From assembly GCA_003342895.1 (NCBI GenBank), contig PTFA01000369.1, positions 62,001-126,000 on the forward strand: a stretch of DNA of 64,000 nt. Reading direction: 5' to 3'. Source of the DNA: Casuarius casuarius (Eukaryota; Chordata; Aves; Casuariiformes; Casuariidae). Every line of letters starts with the position of its first letter. Within the stretch, counting starts at the first letter, position 1. Positions 24,301-36,300 of this stretch are shown here, one piece after another. Under the pieces are notes generated by a model. That model was not told where the DNA came from and did no database searches. It worked only from the letters and a program-made list of their open reading frames with translations. Made by a program: the position numbers and the translations under genes.

Positions 24301-27300
24301 AGTAATGAGGAGGAAATACTGCTGCCAGAGGCATTATGGACAGACTTAATGACTAAAAATATGAATGGATTTTTTTATTAAGGAGGCGAGGTTGGAGTAA
24401 ATTCCTTTAAAAGGAGAAAGACCAGAGTTTAACTGCAACTTCTGTTTAATGAATTAAGTTATTTTTTTAAATCCTTCCTTAGTCATCTTGATGTTACTTT
24501 GCTTTACAACTACGTGCAAATTATTTTCTTTTATACAGACACGAAAACCTCGCAGGTTTGATAGTGAGCTTCCAGATATCTCATTAAATGACTTGCAGTT
24601 TCTGCAGTCTTTTTGTCCTTCAGAAGTACAACCATTACTCAGGTAAATCACCTTTTTAACTTTGTGTGGTATGGAAGTTGCTTCCCTTTCTGTCCAGCTC
24701 CTGCCCCTTCAACCCCCTCAACCTCATTCATTGTGCGTAAGAAAGTGACAAAGATATTTCTGAAGTGATACCATAAGCAATGCTCTCCACTGACTTTCTG
24801 CAGATACTCATGGTACCTTTGTGCTTCATGTACTCAAGATCAGACTATTTGAACACATATTCCTTCTGTATTCTGAATTGAGATGTAAAGGATGTTGGAC
24901 ATTCCTCTGAACAGCCTCCCAGCTAAAACCAAAAAATCTTGTCAGTTTTAGACTGAAATAAACTCTTCTTGTGTTTCTTTGTCAAATCAGAATTATGTTA
25001 ATGGTATTCTGAGGCAAATAAAATAAATTTCTTTAGCCCAATGTGATATCATAGAGAACTCCTGTATTCAATTATTGCTCCCTCTTTGTCAGACCTATGC
25101 TACTGAGAGATGTATTCTCTAAGTGTCATCGCTGTCTAGGGGAATTCATCACTTCAAGTAAAAGCTTTATTTGCATGTTTCTTACCTCATATGATGAGAT
25201 AAGCATGCACAGGTAGGGAGGAAAGCTACAGTTTCATCTCACAGGCAAGTTAGTTGACAGTTTCTGTTCTAGGACTTGGAGATGTCTTTCTGGGAAAGCT
25301 GTCAGAGTGAACTTCCAAACTCTTACGTCTTCAACCTGTAGAAATCAGAAATGTCAAACAAGATAAACAGCAAGAAATATGAGGGAGCAAGGTCCTGTCT
25401 AGAAGGAGAACTTTCCACCTGTTTCAGCACTATCAGGTGCCACTTGATTCCATTGCTCTTCAGCTAGAAGGGACCTGCAGTTAGATTTGATCAGATTCCA
25501 CTTTGTAGCCCCAGGGCTACAAAGAATAAATCTGAAAGAAGATGCTCCACCATCAGCTTTCAGATTTGCCAGCTGTATCAGCCTGATGCCTATTGTTGCT
25601 ACACAATGCGGGAGTTGAATTCATTGTTCACCTCTATTTTGTACTGGCATTCTGTTTTTGATTTCAGAATTGCTGGCAATCCTTTTGGTATTATGGCTGC
25701 TGGCATTAACAATAAGTATAGTGAATTTAGTTTGCAGGACAGGGATTTAGCCTGGATCGTGATGATACAGGTGAAGTACCCTGCTCAATTTCTCTTGTTA
25801 AGCTCTTAGTCTTGCTCCTCGGTGATTTTGCAGTTAAAATGCAAGCTGTTATGCCATATTGCTGAAGTTTACTGGATTTACAGGTTTGTGAGAAGCTTAC
25901 AACCTTTTATAGGCAAGTTCTGACTGAATTCAGGGATAATTTTGCCTTGCTATTGTCAGAAGAAACTGGTCATAATGTAGTAACATCTCTTTCCACTTGA
26001 TGGCAATAGAGGTGGGATTATGTCATATGCGTTCTGGTTTCTGTGCTCAGGATTACATTTGGAAGTGTTGATGATGATGGTGGACTTCCAACTGCAGTGG
26101 GCAGAGCTGCCAAGCACCTTGGTAAACGCTGACCTGAAGACCAAACTTTAGAGCAGTGCTCTCTCTTTGGTATTTTCATCTAATATCTAGAAAGGAAGCT
26201 CAACAATCAGCAGACTAACAGTCTGAAGCCCAGTGCTGAGTCCTTTCCTATCAGCACTTTCTTGAGCTGCAAAGTTAATGATGCTTCTACTCACCTACAG
26301 TGCTTCAGTCTTCACAGCTTCTCAGTTTAAGCAATTATTAAGACCTTAATTCTAAAAAAATGCACTAGATGCCACTTGCTTTATTTTTTAGAATTGCAAA
26401 ATACAGTGAATTATCTGTTTTCATTATACTGTAAATCTAAATGAAATCCTGATTTATCAGTGGAGTTATTCTAAACAAATTTAAAAGTCTGGAAATACAG
26501 GCACTCAAGAAAATTAAATCCTGCTTTTCTAGAGGTTTATAAAATTTACCATTGAAGGATTGTTATGCAACACTTGCATTGCAATCACAGCAGATTAATA
26601 TTTCTTTTAATTTAGAGTACCTATTATTAAAATAGAATAATAGAGAATTAATAGCTACTCCAAAAGAGAAGCTGAACTGGTGAGAATCCAGGAGAAAAGA
26701 ATCAAGTCATTAGTGAACATAAGTGAACATAATTACAGATTTAATTGCTAGAAATTCTCTTCTGTTAGTGTTACTTTAACTCTAGGTAATACCAGAAAAT
26801 ATTTTTCTCAGAAGGAAAGACTCCTAGATGTTACTTCCCCATGACTGTGTTTATCATCATGTACTCCTTAAAAGTGCTGAAGATCTTAATTAAAAATACA
26901 AATATCAGGTGGTTTTTGTGGGTTTTCCTCATAAAATAGATGCGATGAAGAAGATAAAGGATAAACTTTACATAATGAGAGGCTTACTCTTGTTGGAATA
27001 TACACCTAGCAGTTTAATGTATTTGAGTATTGGGTGTTACAATGTTGGAAAAAAAAATGATCCTATGCTGTCTTTAAGGGTTCCAATACTTTGTGACTTT
27101 GAACCTCTTCACCAGCATGTACATGCTCTACATAACCTGGTAAAAGCAGCACAGAGTTTGGATGAAATGTCACAAACCATTACAGACCTGCTGAATGAAC
27201 AAAAGGTATTTGTTTTTCTTTGCTAAGACTTCAAAGTAGTAGCATACTTTCGTAACACTGTTTTAACAGCCTCTTTGGAAAAAAAAAATTTCTTTTTCAA

Positions 27301-30300
27301 AATGTATGGATTGATTTAATGATCTCAACTGCATGGTCATGTAGTTTTCTTTCTAATCACATACTAGTAAATATTATGAGAATTTTGAGCTCTTCAAGGA
27401 GTAAAGTGAGCCTATTTAGGAAATAGTTAAAGATGTGAAATATCTTCTAAACATTTAATGGATATTAAATGCTACAGAATTTATAGAGTTAATAGGATAT
27501 GTTCTAGAGAATTTAATAGAGTTTTTCTTTTAATATTTCTGCTTTTTTTCTTGAGTTTCTATATACAAAATGTGGTGGTTTTGCCTCTGTCACTTTGGTT
27601 TGTATTTAATGAGGTTGCTTGTTACTTCAGTTCATGTTAGTGATTGCTTCCAAAGTCCTTCTGGCACCAGCAGTTAATTCAGGGCCTTGATTGGTTGTCC
27701 ACATTAATCTTAAAATTGATATGTCAGCTACTTCTTTCTTGCAGTCCTGTGAGGTTTTTTTGTTTGCAATGTATGCAGTCTTTTTCCTTCTGTATAGAGG
27801 AACAGATGTCAAAAAATCTCTTCCTTACAGTTTCACTCTACCTTTCACACAGACTCTTTCCCATGGAAACTCTGTTCCTGTCAGTTACTTTCAGTTGCTT
27901 CTTTATGGTCTATCCCTAACTTTCATAATATACCAAACAGCTCTTTTAGCTTCTGTAGCCTGTCTGTTCTGACTGTAGCCTGTCCCAGCAAAACCCCAGG
28001 TGATGCTAGCAATGCTTAAGCTTTTATGTGAAGCTGACTGTTTCAAACTGTGGCTTCTTTAGCAGTTTTACTATAGGAAAAAAGGTGCAATCTTCATGGG
28101 ACTCCATTTGGTCACATCTGAGTGATCAGATGTGTTTTGATGCTGACTAAAACGCACATTTTGTGACTGTCCTTACATTGAGCTTTTCCTAGTCCCAATT
28201 GAATTTAATGTTTATACTTTGAATAAAATATGCAATCCAAGGGAAAAAGGAAAAACCTTCTTGGAACCTCTATTTTGCGGGTTGGTTTTTTTTTTTTNTT
28301 TTTTTTTTTTTTTTTTTTTAGCCAGTTCAACTGCGAACTCACGAGGAAAATCCATTGTTTCTGCAGTCTGCTCCTTTTGCCGGGAGAGGACATTCCCCAT
28401 TCAGTTTTATAATTCAAATTTGCTAGGAGCAGAGGAGTAGAAGTCATTGACTCTCGTCCACTGCTACATCACACAGTCATGTTATGTAATGTAATCTTGT
28501 GTATAGATGTTAAATTCTGTTTAAACAGAATTTTTTTAACCACCATTACAGTAATTTCTTTTTGGAACACATCTGTGATCTCTCCTGTCTGTTTGGAAGC
28601 AACCAGCCTGTTACTCAGTTGTCTTTATGAATAACTTCAGATTTGTCTTGGATATTGATTCCAACTACATTTTAGAGCACACAGTGTCTCAGTACTGTAT
28701 AGGATCTGTCAAAAGGTTAAAATATCCTTCTCCTCCTTCCCATAGTGCCATTTTATTTTATATCGTTGAGTTGTTACTTATTTCTATTTTTAATTTGTTC
28801 TCAAGGTATGGGCCTGTTCAATTTTGAGTTAGAGCCTCTCGGACCATCGTTTTCTGAGTTGGAGGTGGACTTCTACATATTGTAGAAGTCTAATGTCCGT
28901 TGTTCCAATGTCCACTGGAACACCACCTGCTGTTTAGGAGTGAATCCTGTTTTGTAATCCAAGCAGGAAGTACTGAAGCAATTTTTCTACATCCTTATTG
29001 AACTTTATTCAAGTGGTATCATAATACTGTCTACGTAAATGATACTACTATGATGATTGAAAGATTTTAATGTGTTGTGGGAATGCTGTATTCCAGCATC
29101 ACTGTTTACTAATTCTTTTCCTGTATATATTGAATCCTCACTTTGAAAAAGTATTAACTGCTACAGATAAGCTGGAAGTCTTTAAATTCTTTATAGTTGG
29201 TGACTCTGTGACATCATCTTATTTATTACCTTCTTGTAGTAACTTGTGGTGGGCTTGTCTAGTACAGTCTCTCTCCTGGATTTTAAAAACAGCTGTTGCG
29301 ATAGAAGCTTAACTTGGAGCATTTTTAAACTTTTTTTTTAAGGTAGAGTGTTTCCATGAAACAACACAGAGGCTTTCAGAGCTCACCTTCACTTACTTAT
29401 CTCTTATTATAGCTACGTTTGGACAAGATTCCTCTGTCTCTTTTTTCCTATTGCTTATTGCATATGAAAAATATCAAGTAAGATTCAGCTATCTAAACCT
29501 AAAATATCCCTGAGACTCCAGGTCTTGAAGTAACTTCTGGCTGCTGCCCTTCTTTTTTTTGTTTTTTTTGTGGAAGAGCTATTCCAGCCTTCAAAAACTT
29601 GACAACTTTGTACTTCCAAATTGTTTGATCTATTTTCTATAGATTAAGTGCCTTGTCATTGCAAGAGAATGGAAGTGAAAAACTGCTCTGATTGCTGCTT
29701 CCCAAAATAGGGAATGCTGGGTATGAAACCTGACATTTTAGGGGATTCAAAGTTTGGATAGCCAAGGTACCGCACAAGTTAGTTTGAAATTTAATTGTAA
29801 CGAATAACAATGGAACAAATAACAGGAAAGGTGTCTTGTTCAGTGTGGGGCTTCACCCATCCTAATGCTCTGAAAGTCCATCTAAAAATTGGTTCAGACT
29901 TGTTTATCCAAGAAATCTTTATTGATATCTGGCTGCACAAAAAAAGCTACATTTGCCAAATCAGGAGAATCTCTTCTTTATCCTGTTCTCTCTTGCTGTG
30001 CTTTGACCAGTTAGGATTCTTGGCTGATTCCGAAATGTCAAATACTTAGACAGATTTTGGTAATTGTGTCTTTCCTTAGAGTAAATTACATTGCACAGAG
30101 CTGGGCCACGCACGATGTCAGCTAAAAATGACCATCTCCATATGTCATCTCAGTGATTCATTTGAAATTTTTTGAATCGAGCTAAATAAGTCTGTTGGAA
30201 AGGTTTTTCTCCTCAAAGATGTTGTTCTTGTTATTACTTGATGAAAGAAATTAGTTGGTCTTCTCTGGGCTACTTTGTTCTATAAATGATCTAGAAGGTA

Positions 30301-33300
30301 TTTTTTAAAATATACTTCTTTTACCCAAGTCTGCCCAGCTTGTCACAGAGTTGGAAGGGAGTGTGCAGGCAGGAAGCCTTGCTTATATAGCCGAATGTTG
30401 CTACTGTACCTGGCCAAGGAGGCCCTTCAGCCCCAGCCTCCCTTTCCATACTGGTGGCAGCAGAAGCCTGGTTCTCTAGATTGGACTATGATGGCAGTTC
30501 AGCTTCTATGGCAGGGGCAAGCAGGGTGGTGGTGGTTGTTGCGGGGGTTTTTTTTGTTTGCTTGGTGGGCTTTTTTAGTTGCTTTGGGCAGGAGAGGAAA
30601 GCTGAGGCTGCAAATAAATGAGCAAAGAGCAAGTCAAACGGGAGATGGAGAATTTGGTTCCTCTGTGGCCATGAAGCTGGCTCATCTAATGTACTGTACT
30701 GAGGATGCTAGTAATTTTTTAGTGTCCTTCTAACTCTTTACTTCAGCTTTCTTGTTCATAGAACATTAATCATAATATGCTTCCTTATTTGACTTTAGTA
30801 TTACATCAGAGTAATTAAAGAACAGTAACTTCATTTTTAATTTCTTATTTCTTTGGAATTTGTTTTCCTTTTTAATGCTTTCTGCTTATTCTGTGCGTTT
30901 TAGTGGTCTCACAACAAAGCAAATGCTGCGCCCTCTCATTTCCATAATAGAGACAAAGTTTAAGCAGATCAGTGTGGTTGGGTTAAAGGTATCCAGGAGA
31001 AAGTTAGTGCTGTAGGAGTGATGTAAGATGATTAAGGTGTTTTCTCTACTGTTAGGTAATTAACTCATACAATCCTGTGGTATTAAAAGTTTCCCTTGTA
31101 AGAGAAGCTGGCTTTTCAAATGAGATTATGAATACCATTTGTTATAGCCGAGTTCGAAATCCAGCGCTGTTCATAATCCTTCAAAGAATTTCCCCATTCA
31201 CTGACTATAAGCTAACCACAGTAACATAGCTAGGAGAAGGCATGCAAGCCAGCAACATTTCAGAACTTTGGCAATTAATTCTGCTCCCCTCTCTGCCTTC
31301 TATTTTTTTCTTGTTTGCTCTTGACTCCTTTTCCTTTGTGATCACAAGAATTACAGAGTCTGGTGTAGGCATAGGTTGTTGCCTGTAGATTGTAAATAGG
31401 CAGGCATGGGTAGGCACCGGTTTCTCAGAAAAACAGGCAACAGTAACCAAAGTCTTCCACATAGTTTCAGCTCCTCAAAATGTGAGGTTTTACTCCTCGG
31501 TAGGCGGTAATCTAGCTGGAGCCTCAGCTCACAACAGCCACTGCAGAACTATGAAATTCATTATTGCCCCTAGCTGGGAGGGAACCACGATGCAGAGTGT
31601 TGCAGCACACAGTGATGGTCTTTTTTTCTTTTCATGCTATGCCCTTACTCTCTGCCTTCTGATATTATCTTGTAAGGATGCCAAAAACAGATAACACCTT
31701 TCCTTTGTGTGTGGCTGTCTGTATGACTGCCTCATATTCAAAGTCTTTGAAGTGATTTTTTTTTATGTGCTTATTGACATCTGCTATGCTATCTTGTATT
31801 ACCATTAAAGAAAGCTCTGTTTTATCAATATTAAATGTTTGTCATTTAAATCACGTGCTTTGAATCCAGGCACTTATCAGTGTATACTGTGCCCTTCAAC
31901 ACTTTCTTTTAAATGTTCTCTTAGACAAATAACAAGCTGAAATTTAACCCAAGGAAACATATTTAAATATGAACTAATACTACCTTTATCAAAAACAGCA
32001 TTTCTTGTAAGTTTCTTTTCTGTCCCTTACATGCTGTGTTCATTTTCAGTAACTAAAGACAGTATTTTGTATATAATGAAGAAAAAGTGGCAGTTTTCAT
32101 CATCAGAGTTCAAAATCACTGTATGACTAACTTCCATAAACAGAGATGCAAAGGCTAATGGAGGTGAGGTATATATGCAGCTCACTGTTTGGATGAGCGT
32201 CAGAGCTGGAAATAAATTCTTCCTAAATCTTAGTTCAGTATTCTCTTAGTCACGCTATGTCCCCATTAAGAAAACATATATATTAGAGAAGGATAGGATC
32301 CCTTTTATGCATAGCAGCAATTTGTGAAAGATTGAGAAAACAAAAGTTAGCTGTTCATACATCAGCAATCTGGTATCTGTCACTTTTATCTGTTGTTTCA
32401 GAGTTCTATCCCTGACTGTTTATTGCCCTGCTCCACTATTGTAAGTCTCAAATGAAGTAACTGAGTTCAATGGATAGCAAAAGTTTCTTCCATAAAAATT
32501 AATATACTAGAGGAAAGTAAGGGCTCAAGAAAAGGACACAACTGAAATGCATGGAGACAATATGTATGATCCAGAAAACAGGCAAGATCAGAATCGTCAT
32601 GATTGTCAGCTGAAGGAGATTGGTTTTTCAGAACAGATCACCATTCTGAAAGCTCTCCAGCACTTTGAAACTGAACACCTTATGTAATTTATTGCAAATA
32701 TTCTGATGAGCCTTCAGGAACAGTTAAGTTTTTATGATGGTCAGATTCTGCAGAGAGATAAGATCAAACAAGTCCTTCAAGGATGAAGGGCAGAAAAACA
32801 AGGTAATAGTTGGCCTACAGTCTTAGAGATACCGCATCTGAGATCTTTCAGAACACTGATTCATTCCAAAAACCCAGCAAATCTTCAGTTTGTGATCCTG
32901 ATGATCCTGCTCCTGCCTCTCCATCTTTGTCATAGATACTCCCTTTATGTATTTAAACTGTGTGTATTTCACTGTTATTTTCTTGGGAAAAATGCTTTGC
33001 TGTCCATCCTATTATAAGTTGCTAGGGGTAGAAAGTGAGGTTGTACATGGCTTTTTATTTCAACTTTCAACTGGGATATGTTCTGCACTTGCTAAAGTTT
33101 AAGGCTTACATTTTTTTCCTAGGATTCTGCAGATTCTAGTAATGTTAGCGTTAGGGATTTGCTATTCCCTGTTGTACTTGATAGTTAATAACAAGATACT
33201 GCAGGTTGACTGTTCCTAGTTCTGGTAGATGTGAAGATAGTAAAGGAAGAAGACCTTAATTGCCACTTCAGTTCTTCTGGCAAACAAAGCTGCAAGTGGT

Positions 33301-36300
33301 AAACTTATGTTTGATCTATCAGAAAGGAAAGATGTGATAATCTATAACTAAAGTGTAATCTATAGATAATGTAAGTTAAATTGGTTTTCAGTAGTATTCA
33401 GAAAGTTTGAGAAGCTTTTAAAATTAATCTCAGTAAGGTCTTACAATCTGTGTAAATAGCCTGTGTTTTGTAGTTTTCAAACTTTGGTGCTTTTCTGAAT
33501 TTCAGGTGCATAAAAATAAATGCATGTAACTTTTGGCCTGCAGTTAAAATGCTAACCATTATAAATCATACTTTAACTGAATTCACTTAATTTATATATT
33601 CCATGGCAGTATAGAAGAGCACTTATGTTTCTGACTGCATAAATCTATAGTTTACAGCAGAATGTACAATAAAATCTGAAATCTTGTTTTATAGTTCTTG
33701 AGTTCTTACTGAACAAGAACTAGTGATAATGAGATTTTAACATATTATCTCTCCGTCCCAATTAATGAGAAGATTCACGTGAAGAAAGTAAGTTTCAGCC
33801 TTTTAGATATCGAAAGGACTGGAGCTGGTCAAAGTTACTTGGGAATAGTTCTGTGAAGATAGAGAGGCTTACAGTAATCTTTGTACTGTTTTACTTACTA
33901 CTGTTAGTGTCTTAATTTGGATGGTTGATCCAACTCTTAGCCTTTCAGTGCAGAGCAAAGGGCCTGGAGCTACATAACCAGGTTTGACTGTATCTAGTGT
34001 TTATACAAAATGACCAAAATTGGGGGAGACAGGAATAGTATGGGGGGAGGGGAAATCCACCAAAAATCCTCCTAAATTCTGAAGAATGAGAACATTACTT
34101 TTAATTAGAATATGCCCTTCATTCTACTGTCCATCTCTTTACACTGGCCACACTGCTGTTGATCCCTATTGCTGAGTTATTCTGCACTTCTGAACAGGAA
34201 GAACAGTTTACATGTGTGGTCTTGATATCCATATTAGTAGAAAACAGTTTTGTTGCAGCAAAACTTCTTTTGTAAACTTTCTTTAATATTCATATTAATA
34301 GTGACTTCTGAATTACATTGATTTTTAACAACAATATTAAACAGCAGCAGTAAAAAAAAAATTTTTATCAACAGTATTATCAAGAAAAATATTTTAAATA
34401 GGCTGTTAGAAAACAAAGGCTGTCTGTTTCTGGCTAGTGGGTTACTTAAGTATTTTCGTCATCTAAATTTACATTTCAATCCTTTACAATATGTAATTTA
34501 TATAGGATTTTATACTTAATATTTACATACAGTCCTTTTTATGAAACTTGCTTGAAAATATCTTAATTTCTTCAACTTGCTTTTAGTTAAATTTTAGTCT
34601 TTCTTATTTTGGACAGTTATGGTTAATAAGGCTGACCTTTCTAGTTTTGCCTGATAATTTTTGAACAAAATACTAACACTTTTGCCAATCACTTTGTTAA
34701 ATATTTGTTTCATATTTTACAACTTGCAGGCCTCCAATAGTCAAGCATCGCCACAATCTGCTACTACACCAAGGATGGAAAGTACAACAGGAACCACACT
34801 TGCTACCTCTTCTAGAACTCCTCCATCGCTCAGTCTTCAGGGTCCCCTGTGTCCTCCTGTGTGTCCTCCAGCTCCATTAGAGGAATTATCTCCAGACAGC
34901 ATTGATGCTCATACATTTGATTTTGAAACTATCGCCCATCCAAACTTGGAGCAAGCTCTTAAGCAAGGATCATTAGACTTAGATTCATTGGCAGAAAGTC
35001 CAGAATCTGATTTTATGTCAGCAGTGAATGAATTTGTAATAGAGGAAAACCCAATATCTCCTAATATAATAAGTGATCCACAAAGTCCAGAAATGATGGT
35101 GGAATCTCTTTATTCTTCAGTTATCAATGCAATAGATAGTAGACGTATGCAAGATACAAGTTCTTGTGTAAAGGACGTTTCAGTAGAAAATGCATCTCTC
35201 AGTGTTTGCATGGAGAAGTGCAGGATTATTGCTCAAGATTCAAAGGTACATTTAAGAGATATAAAAGAAGACCTATGCCACTTTAGAACACTTGTACAAA
35301 AAGAACAGTGTGACTTTTCTAATTCTTTAAAATGCACTTCATTAGAAATAGTAAATGTTATTGAGAAAGTAAAACTTTCACTTGAAAAAACACTAAAAGA
35401 TAAACATCAAAGAGAATTACAATCTTTGAAAAGTGAATATGAAACTAAAATGAATAAATTACTGGAAGATGGTGAAGAAAACAAAAAAAAGATTAAAAAG
35501 TTAAAAAGTGACTTATTAGGCCTTGAAGAAGTTCTTCAGAATAAAAATAATGAATTTGCAATGGTGAAAAATGAAAAAGAAGCTGTTGTTTGCCTTCAGA
35601 ACGAAAAAGATCAGAAATTACTTGAATTGGAATGCCAAATGAAGACGCAAAATTGTGAAATTAAAGAACTTAGGCAGTCACGTGAAATAGTACTTGAAGA
35701 CTTGAAGAAACTTCATGTTGAAAATGATGAAAAACTGCAACTTTTGAGGGCAGAACTCCAGAGTTTAGAGCAAAGCCATTTAAAAGAACTGGAAAATAAC
35801 CTGCAAGCCAGGCATTTACAGGAATTCGAGAAAGTAATAGCTGAGCATAAGGACAGTTTAGAGAAGTTAAAAAAAGAGAACCAGCACAGACTTGAACAAA
35901 TGCAGGAATCTCACGCAGCAGTTGTCCAAGAGAAACAACAACAGCTAGAAGAATTAAAGCTCAAAGTTTCAGATCTGTCTGATTTGAGGTGCAAGCTAGA
36001 AGTTGAACTTGCACTGAAAGAGGCAGAAACTGATGAAATGAAGCTGCTTTTGGAAGAAAGCAGAAACCAGCAACAAGAGACCTTAAAATCACTGATCGAT
36101 AAGGAAACAGAAAACTTAAGAAAGGAGATAGATAAATTAAATAATAAGATACAAGTTAATAATGATGAATATCAAGTGGGCTTATCAGAACTAAGAACTC
36201 TAATGACAGTTGAAAAAGATCAGTGCATTTCTGAGCTAGTGGACAGACATGAAGAAGAGTTAAAATTGCTTAGAACTGAATTAAGCAAAGTAACATTTTT

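Noticed and set aside
25540..25998. Coding-like stretches in intron 13, including a frame ending near 25998
   Set aside because: Runs of at most about 65 codons between stops are expected by chance at this base composition, and frames change without any recognisable protein.
30395..30733. 112-codon Trp/Gln-rich open frame
   Set aside because: It lies in a GC-richer patch with low stop density. The translation includes simple GGTGG- and GTTT-type runs and matches no family I know.
34661..34729. In-frame ATG and 23 codons upstream of exon 15, as if the exon were a stand-alone gene of 666 codons
   Set aside because: The exon has a clean acceptor at 34729 and joins exon 14 in phase. The upstream codons are hydrophobic, intron-like and absent from FIP200, and the tail after 36645 is intron.
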